Below, in pieces: positions 1 to 11,200 of a stretch of DNA of 24,743 nucleotides. This DNA comes from Apostichopus californicus (lineage: Eukaryota > Echinodermata > Holothuroidea > Aspidochirotida > Stichopodidae), in NCBI GenBank assembly GCA_020650975.1, contig JAIPMN010026631.1:1-24743 (forward strand). The letters run 5' to 3'. The position numbers and the translations under genes were made by a program. Every line of letters begins with the position of its first letter. The stretch's first letter is position 1. The notes under the pieces are model-generated. The model had not been told where the DNA came from, did not search any database, and saw only the letters and a list, made by a program, of their open reading frames with translations.

Positions 1-61
1 CGGCGGATAGCTTCATTCGCCTATATGTCCGGGGACATTTTGGGACATCGTTCCTATAGGC

Positions 62-336
62 CAGGGGTGGGCAACCTACGGACCGCGGGCCACATGCGGC
101 CCGCCAGTGGTTTTTTGCATCATCACAAAAAACGGTCTATTATCACCATTAATTATCAACTGGACTGTATTGACATTATGTTTTTGTGAATACAGATTAG
201 TACACACACCTATTGCTTGAACGTCCTCGGAAGCAAAGGTTTGAAAATCAACAGCAGGTCGTTGGTTAGGTGCGGCCCTGTCAATCTTTCACTCCTAAAA
301 TATGGCCCATTCATTCAAGAAGGTTGCCCACCCCTG
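62..336. mobile_element. Non-autonomous hAT transposon (MITE), 275 bp
   Basis: The element begins CAGGGGTGGGCAACCT and ends with the exact reverse complement AGGTTGCCCACCCCTG, a perfect 16-bp terminal inverted repeat. It is flanked by a perfect 8-bp target-site duplication, CTATAGGC, at 54-61 and 337-344. Eight-bp duplications and CAGGGG-type ends are typical of the hAT superfamily. The interior has no open frame long enough for a transposase, so it would have to be moved by an enzyme made elsewhere. The flawless ends and duplication suggest a fairly recent insertion. The boundaries are seen directly; the superfamily assignment rests on family knowledge. Confidence 0.92.
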
Positions 337-344
337 CTATAGGC

Positions 345-1087
345 CTATATCTGAGGCCCTGGGTCATTCCTTGACCGACTTGGTGCAATATAATGTGCCC
401 ATTTCGAAGTCAATTTATTCACAGATTGTTAGTTGTCATGGGTTCGAACAAATGAGGGGTATTCTATCCTGAAACATAGGGCAAAATGGGGCTGGGGTTC
501 CAGTTCGCTGCATCATTTGTCGACTTGCACTGGGTTCTAATGTTCATGTCAACTGGAAATAATCCACCAAAAATTAAGGCCGCATGAACTTTATTGCAGA
601 TTTCCTGATTGACGAATTTGTAATTTTCTCCAGACATGACGCAACTAGATGGCTGCTATCCAGCCTGGCAAGTGCCATCTCCAGCGATCTGGCAGGTATT
701 GAAATCTGAAATTTTCTTGGTACGCTGCGCGCCAACCGATGGTGGCGCTCCGCTTAGATAGTACTTATGGCCGGAATACTCGAATCAATTACGTCCCCCC
801 CACGTTTCAAATCGGATTGACGCCCCTGTATGCAATCATCACTCGAGGACCAGTTAACTCTAGATTCAGAGTGAAATTTGTGAACTCACCTATAACTGTC
901 CAGAAGATTAGAGAAGTGGGAACATCTTCTTAGAATATGCAAACATTTAATCTAAAAAGGTTTCCTTTGTGAACCAAAACATTGGCAAAAGAAACTAAAA
1001 TTTCTATTTTTTGGCCAGTCCTTTAAATTTTGCAGCAAATAAAGCAACAATTTTCATGCTTTATTTTCTTTTAAATTTTTCACCCAG
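345..1087. other. Flank without a recognised gene
   Basis: No recognisable exon, RNA gene or repeat was found here. One open frame at 739-933 (+, 64 codons) is not clearly bounded by splice sites and resembles nothing I know. It could be an upstream exon or UTR of the gene ending at 1425, or chance. Confidence 0.4.
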
Positions 1088-1425
1088 TTTGCAATATGTT
1101 TATCATTGGAAATCGACAATGGATTCTTGCAATATATGTTCACATAGGTGTTTACTTGTTAAAAGCAATTCGTGAAGTTAAAAGAAATTCCTTCAAACTG
1201 AAAGTTGATTTCATATTTGTCTCAACAGTATCTTCCTTTCCTCTCATCTTTGAGATGCTATCCATCCTCCTAGCTGCTGGACTGCTATACAAATACAGTG
1301 ATAGAGTATTTACAAGTGGACAAGATCCAGATCAAACTTCACCGAAGCCACCAATTAAAATATGGAGACACTGTAATAGCTGTCATCGCCTGATATCATC
1401 TTCAAATAATAACAAAAATGACTAA
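1088..1425 (+). CDS. Putative terminal exon of an unrecognised membrane-protein gene (5' partial)
   Basis: A pyrimidine-rich stretch ending TTTCACCCAG gives a good splice acceptor at 1087. The frame after it stays open to TAA at 1423-1425, about 112 codons, and an AATAAA signal follows 49 bp downstream at 1474. The encoded tail has two strongly hydrophobic stretches, one beginning WILAIYVHIGVYLL and one around FEMLSILLAAGLLY. These are joined by a basic loop, KAIREVKRN, and followed by a polar tail rich in P, S and N that also contains CNSCH. This fits the C-terminal part of a multi-pass membrane protein. I do not recognise the family, and the earlier exons would lie outside or near the left edge of the window. 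The call rests on gene structure, not homology; a single-exon ORF from ATG at 1096 is the alternative. Confidence 0.4.
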
Positions 1426-1473
1426 TGTCTTAACAAATATTTGGAGAAAGCCAGCAGTAATATATGATTATGA

Positions 1474-1479
1474 AATAAA
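1474..1479 (+). terminator. Poly(A) signal of the left-hand plus-strand gene
   Basis: AATAAA lies 49 bp after the TAA of the putative terminal exon, a normal spacing for a metazoan 3' end. Confidence 0.5.
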
Positions 1480-1532
1480 ACAGACATGAAAAGAAATACA
1501 ATACTGACAGATAATTCGATTTGGTCTTCATT

Positions 1533-1538
1533 TTTATT
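1533..1538 (-). terminator. CRNKL1: Poly(A) signal of CRNKL1
   Basis: TTTATT on the plus strand reads AATAAA on the minus strand, about 730 nt after the CRNKL1 stop. I saw no other minus-strand AATAAA between it and the stop, so the 3' UTR would span about 2270 down to about 1515. Confidence 0.55.
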
Positions 1539-2270
1539 CATTACTATAAAAGTACATTATCCTTGTCCTTACATATTTACAACTATACACAACATGTTAG
1601 TACAAACAAACAAAAAAGTCCGACTTTTTAGTGCTTAACTGTCCAAACCATTTAAGGAAAACTTAAATAAACCACAAATTTACTTTTTTAAGAATGTTGG
1701 TTTGAAGAATTGATGTGATCTACTATATAGAAGGTTCAAGACTTTTACTGTGGAAACAATGTATTTGTTAAACACAGCCATCATTATCCATCAAGTAACA
1801 TTAGAGTTTATCTATATCAAGAGCCTTCTTTCAACATTCCCACATTGTCAACAAAGTGAGCTTTTTGCTACATGATAAAAATCCCTTTTCCATGAATTAC
1901 ACAGTTCTTCCTTTGATTTGATATTCTTTAATGTCATTTTAGTTAAGTTCAATAACAATTTCAACATTATGCTCATTGGGGGGTACAAACAGGTGCCGTA
2001 TGACCACAGCTATGTTTTGCTGAATGCTAAATCATCTACAGTTTTCTTGTAAATTTTAGCTCATGCCCAGGAAGTGTTGAATGCCAAACCACAAAAACTG
2101 CCACCGCAATAGAGAATCTCCTGCTGTTGTATGACACAGTAAAGCACCTGGACAGATTTCAGCACAACTCTCCATAGTTGTCGCTTCTTTGCTGTATGTC
2201 GTGTGAGGCTCCACACCTCCGTGCTTCGTTTCCAGAGGCCAGATAATCTACATTCGTCCAGATGTAAACC

Positions 2271-5200
2271 TTAGTCATTTTCCTCAGCTCCCTGTTTCCA
2301 CATCTTAGCCATCGCCAGGAGTTTAAGATTGGGAGCGTTAGCTTCATCAGCTGGGAAGATGTAGTCATAGTACTCCTCCCACCCTGCATCAGACTGTGAA
2401 GAAGTTAGAGAAATAAATGCATTTAAAGTAAATAAACAAAGTATCTCAAATTCCTTTCCTTAGCATCATTCAACCACTATGCATTCATGTTTCCACTACG
2501 AGGAATGAGTATCTAACAAGTGCTAACTTATCCCTAATACAACAAACAAACACCATTTTATGGAGAAAAGATTCACGATTTATTTCTCTAAAATCAGAGC
2601 AAGTTATTAAAAAAGAAATATTATCAGAGCCCCTGTAAAGTGATTTACAATAAGAAGGTTTAAAAAAAATTACATATTCATAGTGTACAAAGGGAACTGT
2701 TAATGTTCATTAACATCAAGGAATACCAAAAATGATTTAAGTACAACATATGCAGAGGATGAACATGGCATGGCATGGACTTCAGCTTTTTAGTTTTTGG
2801 GTCCAATAAGTACTAAAGCAACCCTACTTAATGTTATTTATATGTACTAGGTTCCTTCCAGGATACCCTTGTCATTGAAATGAATGATAAGAGGAGAAGG
2901 TCAGTGAGTTAATCTTACCCCATCTTCAGTTTCAATCTGCCTTCTCTTCTTCACTCTCTTTGGCATCAGTTTCTGAACATTTTCTAAACTATCTTCAGTT
3001 CCTAGTTCCTCCTGTACGGAAAAAAAACAACACATCAATCAAACACTGAAAATATTAACAATGATGTACTTCATACAATTTGTGGAAGCCAACTGATTTC
3101 CTCTACAGAAACTGAATTTATCTTGGTAAAAGTTGTACACAGAACATCCTTCCTTTGATCAACTTGTTCTCGAATTGATCTGCAGGATTTCAATGGTTTG
3201 AGAGCACTTCAAGGAAGCAAATCACTGAAAATAATGAACATAACCAGCTGTAGTTTTGGCATAAATCGATTGATCAAAATCATTTGAACATATCTGATGG
3301 CCTCTCACCTCAAAATCTTTCCAAGCTTCTAAGAGGACCAGCCTCTCCTCCTTCTCATCTGCATTCTTGAGTCTTCTGTGAGCCTCTTTGTAAATACTTC
3401 TGCTCATTGCAACACAATTCTCATCTCCAATAGAGAGCTCAAACTTAGCAAAACTGATCCAAACCTGCCAGAAAGATTAAGAAGAAAAAATGATAACGTA
3501 TTGCCTGAGGAATCTTGAGAAGAAAAAGTAACAACCTGATGGATCCATAACAGACAAATTATAGAAAGTCACTGGGTATGGGAATTGAAGTAAAACTCTC
3601 TACACAAACATTGGCCAGAAAGCAGAAGTTGTGAAAATTGACATAAAACTTCAAATTATGTCTGAGATGCATCCATCTGAATTCCAAATTATGGGGACAA
3701 ACACCAAACCTGTTCAAAAGATTGGTTATTGAAAGAGCACACATTGGCCAAACGGCTGAAGTTGACTAAACACTGTAAATACTGAAATCAGACTTTAAAA
3801 TACATCTGAGCTCTTGTCTGATATTCCAAATAAAAATGCAAACACCAAAACCTATATATGAACCATGGGGAATACTAGGTTCTTTAGGACGATTGCAGGG
3901 ACTTTGGTCCTGATTCTCACACCTTTACGTGCTGTGTTCGTTCCAGTAGCCTCCTGTAAAGCTTTCTTGTTTTCTGATATTCTTCCTGTTCTACTTCAAA
4001 GTCGATGTAAGCCTTCCAGAGAACCTCTGGCATATCCAGTCGAGGCTGAGCGATGGCCAACTCATAGATTCCTCTAGCTCTCTCAATGTCCCCCAATATG
4101 GTCTCCAGCTCAGCATACTACAGAGAGAAAATCACAAACGTATAGTTCCTGGTCTACAGGGATTTCTTAATCCTTGACGATGAAAGTTGAAATCTCCAGA
4201 TATAAATGATCAGTGTGCTAATATAAAGATAGATTAAAACCAAAAATCAAGGACCTAGGTCTGATGAACAAAGAAAAGACAATAAAACAAACAAAAGCAA
4301 ATCACAAACATGTGAATGAAGTGAGCGATGGATATTGCACACTCAGCTAAACATTTATCTAAGATACCCTTCACTATTAGTACAAAGTGCCAGAGGAATA
4401 CTACAAGTATAACGTCACACATGTTTCGATTCTGCAATCCTCCGTATGAAAATATTCCCGGATCTTGCAGTTCGTTTTAAGGAAAACATCCCGAAATTGC
4501 AACAAAGACCGATGATGATACCTTCATCCATGTAGTACAGTTTTCGGGGCTGTGTTCGATGAATTTTTCGTAGAGGATGCGACATCTACCAAACTCCCTG
4601 AGTTGAAGCTCTAGTTCGATGTATCCTTTGAATAATTTGTCTTTTGAACACACACCAATAGCATGTCCCTGTAAAATACAAGTAGTGTAACAACATGTAA
4701 ACATGATCTGTGAAATCGTTTTTATTTATAGAGGGCATTGCCATTTATTTCAGGGGATTTGAAGCACACAGGGAGGTACAGAACGATAGATTGTAAATCA
4801 TTATACTATATTATCTCCAATTAAAAAGTGAGACACAATTCTTACACAATGTTTTCAACTGCTTTGCACCTCCTGGAGGCCTTGCAGCCAAGGGGGTGCA
4901 TTTAGGCCAGTTTAAGAAATGCTGAATTGGGGGCATCTTGCAATATTTATGATAGACCAGACCAATTCAAAAGAAAATGTGACAGGATTACATTCATCAT
5001 TCATTCATGCAGTTGCCACCATGCAAATGTTACATCATTCAACTGTCATACATACCAAGACTTTCCTTGCAGCTGGCAGGTTCTTTTGTCTGATTTCAAA
5101 GCAGGCAAACATCAGCCAGAGTTTTGCAAAAGTAAATTTCTTGTGGGGAATCAAATCAATGCAAGCCTTATAGACTTCCCTTGTTCTTCCAGAATCCTAA

Positions 5201-8200
5201 AATGGAAGGAACCAAAAATTAAAAAGATAAGAAATTGCTGTATTGATATATTGATGAATGTCTCTGACGGGAAGGAAGGTTAGGCATTTGCACATTTGGA
5301 TGTCCATGTTGAGTATTTAGTTACTATACATGTAAAGAATCACTCTATGTGAGTGTTTTATAAGGCTGCTATTTGAGGTTGATGATGTCACTATGACGAT
5401 GCAATTCAATACTAAAAGCCCATAACAAAATAAATCATTAGCTTGACAAGTTCCATTTCAAATAAAGAGAAAAATTAAAAACATTAAAGATTTTATGATT
5501 TGCAATTTTTAGCACGCTTAAATATGAGGGGCAGCATGGATGACCTTTAAAGAACTATTAATATCTATTCCGATTAATACCTTTGCTTCTAATTCTTCAT
5601 AGAGGGCATAGTTGATCCAGAGGTAAATGTATCTTCTCCAAAGACGTTTCTCTTCTGCGGGTGGCACGTTGGCGATAGCTCTCTCATACAGTTCCCTGAC
5701 AACATCCTCATCACTCTCACCCTCTATGAGACGGAGATAGTCAAACCAAGCATCATAATTACTTGGATTGGATTTGACTTCCTAGAGTTAACAAACAGGA
5801 AAACAGAAAGCTGTTTGAAACATTGATGAAACATTCCAGTATTACTTCAAAAGGAAACAAAGGTTCCTTTGTAAGTTGTCCAAATAATAAATTTGGGTCT
5901 ATGAAATTTTCTGAAAAGAAATATCCCTCTGAAGCAGCAAACTAGTATTTAATGTTTTTGCACTTTTCTCCTACTTTTGTGAATGACTGGGGCTATATTA
6001 CCCTGTCATCTTCTGAATCATCCCTAGCTTCCACACATACAACCACATAACAAGCACTGATTATAACACAACTGTTATCGGAAGGTCCAGAAAGAACTAT
6101 CATAACAATAATCTCTGTGGTATTAAGTACGAAGATAGTGACTTTGATCATATATTTCAGAGACCTGTAGTGACCTCACATCACATGTTAATATCAACTC
6201 TTTAAAACAAAGACACAAATATAATGACATTCGACAACGGAAACAAACGAGAAACGTCTAGAATTTACCTCCTCATACTGAAACTTGCGTTTGTTGACGA
6301 TGACATTCTCGATTCCTGACCTATCGCCGTACCTCTTCTCGTGTATGGTGTAGTTTTTAAACAGTTCTTGAGCGTACTGTTTGGGAATGTTGTCCAGCGC
6401 ATACTTGTAGATGACCTTTGCTCTTTCGTGCTGTGATTGCATAATAAAATAATCAATTAATTAGCAGCTTGATGAGTCTTAATGTGTGTATCAACATGAA
6501 ACACAAGGAAAAACAATTCAGACATTGAAATAAAGGTAGCAGTTCAATCATTCAAATAAAGGTAGCAGTTAACTAATCTAATAAGCTAACATATTTCATT
6601 CCTAGAAAACCCAGAACTTATTGCAGAAGGGAAAACTTTACCAGCATCGATATCTGTACTCACTACTGCTCCTAAACTAGACTTAAATCACCTTTAGCTG
6701 AGTTGAACCTTCTGTATTTATTTAATGTCATCTTAACTTTACACATTGTCAAAATGGCAGTGTTTGAGTACTTATTTTAAACCTCCCAATATGGCACAAA
6801 CTTGTTCTTAGCTGTTTGGGGGAATTGCTCATCACAAAGATATCTAGTACACAAGATGAAGATGATTATGACATTTGTTTCTCCTTTGATAATAACTTTA
6901 ATGGACAAATGGCAGTGAGGATATGAAGGTATAATTATAGCATATATACTATATAGTAATAGTAGGGACAGTTATATGAGGCATAATTTGGATAATAGGG
7001 ATAGGACATTAGTGATATTTATACTAATTACATTAAAGGGTAATGCAAATAGTGACAGAAAATACCTATGGATTCACTAATTTAGTGGTGTTTGTGATAA
7101 GTAATGGGAAGTGAGGATAGTAGTAGTAAGTATTGACAGTTATCAAAAGGTAGCGAGAATTGAGGTAGTGAGATAAGGGAGGGGCCGATGGTTATATCAA
7201 CGATGGTTATGTCATGGCAATGTGAATAGTGGTAGCAGGTATAATGGTCAACCTATATAGTGATGGTTCTGATAGTTATCTGCTGGGTACTGAAGATAGT
7301 GGGCAGTGAGTATAGAGATGTAAGTATAGTGAGTGTTACAAATAGGTAGTGAGTTTAGGGATAGCATTTATAGTGATATCAGAGCAAATTTGTAAGGAAG
7401 ATCTGCTGAGAAGTGAGAAGTAGCTGTAAGTTAGTTTAGTTACCTCTTTCTGTCTCTCCTCGAACTTGGCAAAAGACACAAATAGCTTTTCGTCCATGTG
7501 TTCCTCACCGAAGAATTCTACTGCTCTCTCATAAACCTTTCTCGCCCCACCTACGTAGCTATGGTTCTCTTCAAAGTTAGCGAACTTGATCCAATGTTTA
7601 ATCTCTGGATGCACATATACAAGTAAACATGTCGTTAAGGAAAGTGTTCATCGGTAGTGATATTTACGGTTTGTTGATCACACAATAATATTACACAATA
7701 CAGGGAACGACAGTACTTGTATGTACTTTGGTTACTAATGTATTGTAAGCAAGAGATCATTCATTCTTACAAACGATAATCATCAACTGTTAATCTGGTA
7801 TGGAATTATAGTGTCTAAAGTATGACATACTTTTACTCAAGACCTATCTATCAAGAATCATGAGGGTTGTCCTCAAGATCTCTACAAACCCTTCTCTCTG
7901 ATGAGATTGAGGTAGGAAGGGGAAAGACACCAAAACAAAACTGGATTCTTTCACTTTACAAAGACAACATGTCATATTGACAGACAGCAAATGCTTATAC
8001 TGAGGGAAATATATTCTGTCGATGAATAATGAATATGTAATGCACAAAAGAAGTGGATTGACGTAATATATTCTAACTATTGACTGAAATCAGGGATTAA
8101 CAAGCACCATCTTGCCACACTTTTAATTCTTGATTTTAATAGATAGAGATAAAGAACCTAAAACCAAGACAATTTGACAACTGAAACTTAAACATGTTCT

Positions 8201-11200
8201 TAACATCAATGTTAGCCCTTTGGTCTCATTACTAATTACTCCTGTTGCCTATTATTATTCTTTCATTTTTATGGTTTAACACTTATGAAGCCTCTGATTT
8301 CTATTTTTATTTCTGAAGTTAACCTGGTCTAACTCTTTTGTAACATCAATCAATCAAATCTTGAATTTATACAGACGGGGGAGCAAGAACGGAGGAACAG
8401 CAGTGTTTATTTGGTTGCGATCCAACCTACATTTAAAGCAGTTTTATTTAATGACTTTTCAAATGCATTAGTTATAAAGAACTGTGCAATAGTCCTTCAC
8501 AACACCACATGGTGTGTTTGGTATGTTTCTATTTCTTAAATTGCAAAGAGAAATGACTGATTGTAGAAGCCATCAAAGGATATATCTTTCATAGACTTCT
8601 CTGGCTCTATCTGTCTCTTTGTATCTTAGCTCCATCTTGATGTATGAGAGCCAGGCCTGCTCCTCTGGTTCCCACTGCATCCACCTCTCAAATGCCTGAA
8701 AAAGTAAATAACAACATCACAGTTAAGAAGGGATTCATAATAAAAGTAAGGGTTATATTCAATACAATGTTCATTTCCAAAAACAAAGGTTTTGGTTCAA
8801 TTGTAATATCAACTCCCCAACTTTACAGTGAATGAGAAATACTTATTTTACAATGTATGAAAGGTCTCGACAGTTGTAACAGACTGTGTATCTGTCCACA
8901 TACTGCATTCAATAGGAGCTCTAAAGTACTACAAGTGAGCAAAAGAAACATGACTTAAAACACATTAATAGAAGTGTTTGTTGGAGATGATAAGTTGTCT
9001 GCTTAGACCATAACATTGTAATGTTACTTAGATCTATAGTGTCTGATCATTAGAAACTATGTCAGCTACATACTGATACAACCCAACATTACAGATACTG
9101 TGCAATATCTTAGTCTCATTGGCTAATAGCTACAGGAGTAAATTATCCTGTTATATTCACAACATAATGGTAAAACCCTCTGATTTTCTTGTTGGTATAA
9201 ACAGAACAGCTTACACAGGTCTGAACCAGTTTGTATCAGTTAAAATTTCAATTACTATCAAATCATCTTTCCAACTCTGCAAAATCTGTAAATGATCATT
9301 TTTGTTCTACACCACACCATTTGGTACCACACATCTATAAGTTTAATACTGTAGACATCTTAAATGACACTGATTGGTCTAGTAATCAGCTGTACCTGTC
9401 TAGCACCAGCAATGTTCCCTAACATCTCCTCCATATAAGTATATTTATACCAAAACTGATTAGCCCTGGGAAGAATAGTAACGGCTCGGTCCCAGATGTT
9501 GCGAGCATGGTTGACTTGTTTATGTCTGAAACATGAGAAGAAATAAATTCAAACATAAAGAAGACAGGGTACTGTAATAGTCAATATGAGTCTTGTAGAT
9601 GTAGTTGGATTGGTTATTGGGATTGTTTCAACTTGTTTGAAAGGTGACAATGGATAAGTGAGCAACAACTTAATAAAAAATACAATACTTTCAGTTTACA
9701 AAAAAACTTATGCAACTGTGGCACTTGCATTGCAAACCTAATTTGAAGCTGAACTTCACTTGTGAATTTGCAACATGGGTAGGAAGCATAGCAACACTTC
9801 ATTTCACATACAACTCGGAATAACACATAAACATATCAAATCAAGCCAGGTACTTCCCCGACAAAGCAATCTTACCTTTTCATATTGTCTAGAGATATAA
9901 TACTGGAGTAACAATGATCTACATGTTAAACACATTCTTAAGTTACCTTACTATCATGGGCCACTTACTTCATTTCCATTTCAGCATATTTTAACCAGAT
10001 AGTGATGTTCCTGTGATCCACATCTAGAGCCCTTTCATAAATAGATCTTGCTCTGTAGTAAATGAAGAGAAGAAAGCACAAACCGTTTAATATATCAGCA
10101 AATACACATAAAAAGTTGCGTTATTCTTCTGAACCTGTTGAAAACAGCCTGTGGCTGGTACAGTATGACTTAGCAACACAACCTCAACAAAACTGCTGAA
10201 ATGTATTTGGATACTTGATCTTTGGCAATTTGAGACAGATCAGGCAAACATTGTTCAACGTAAAATTGAGAAACCAGTTTTAATGATTAACTTTTAAATA
10301 TGTGGATTTCATTCTGATGCATTTCCATATTTGAATACATCATAAAAAAATAACAAAAGCTCTCGCTTTATGAATTGCTTTTCAAAGTGTGTTAGGGGAT
10401 ACCCTACCCTTACCTCACCTGCAACACCCACAGTACATTTCTGATAGCTAAACAAATAGTTTCCATGTACGTAAGCTCCCACTCGTTGAATTGGATATTA
10501 TTTAAGTATTTCTGGTTCTAACTCATGCTCATCTACAGATATTGATGAAGAAGTACATTTATGTAGATCACTTCACACCAAGAAATTTTTGCATCTGGTT
10601 TCATTAAAAAAAAAATTAAAAAAACACTTTCATACTTGCTGTTCTGCATGGATATTTCTTGCTTGTTGTGAGAAACTGGCTAGTAACAAAATGAAAGAAT
10701 ACATACTCTTTTCTTTGTTTGTCCACTTTACTTAAAATTTAAAATTTTTACCTGTCAATTTCATTTTGACTGTCTTCCCATGCTGCATACTTGATCCAAT
10801 TTCCCATCACACTCCTGTTCTTCCTCAAATTATCTTCAAATTCCTTCCTCTTACGAAGCTTGTACTCTTGCAGCTCCTCTGGATCGGTGATTTTTTGCTT
10901 CGGGGGCTGTGAGATAAGCATGTGGAAACATTAAACATTTTACTATGGACACCTAGCCAATTGAACCATATTCACTGCATTTGTTGTGTGTCATAATCTC
11001 ATTCAAAATCTGTTGGAAAATTTTTCAAAAAGCTCATTTCGTTTCCAAGATATACACATTTGAAAGTTTTGATAAATCTGGGAAACTCATTAAATATGTG
11101 CAAACTATAACGTGGAGTGCTGCGCTCATGAAACTTTCTTATTTTAGCCCTCAATAAATTAACCGCTAATTTCAATCCCACATATATCATTTGAATAATG

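Noticed and set aside
433-441. GGGTTCGAAC resembling a tRNA B box
   Set aside because: No matching A box at the right distance upstream and no cloverleaf. No tRNA gene was found anywhere in the window.
739-933. 64-codon plus-strand ORF
   Set aside because: No recognisable family and no clear splice sites or signals. Kept only as an unexplained open frame in the flank entry.
3865-4077. Plus-strand 70-codon ORF
   Set aside because: It is antisense to CRNKL1 exon 12 (3923-4117), which is clearly coding on the minus strand.
4919-5283. Two overlapping plus-strand ORFs around CRNKL1 exon 10
   Set aside because: They are antisense shadows of the conserved minus-strand exon 5056-5196.
7444-7614. 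GT-AG acceptor at CATCCAG|AGATTAAAC (minus strand, about 7601) for CRNKL1 exon 7
   Set aside because: It has no pyrimidine tract and no matching GT donor near 8584, and it would delete the conserved VYVHPE residues. The AT-AC solution explains everything.
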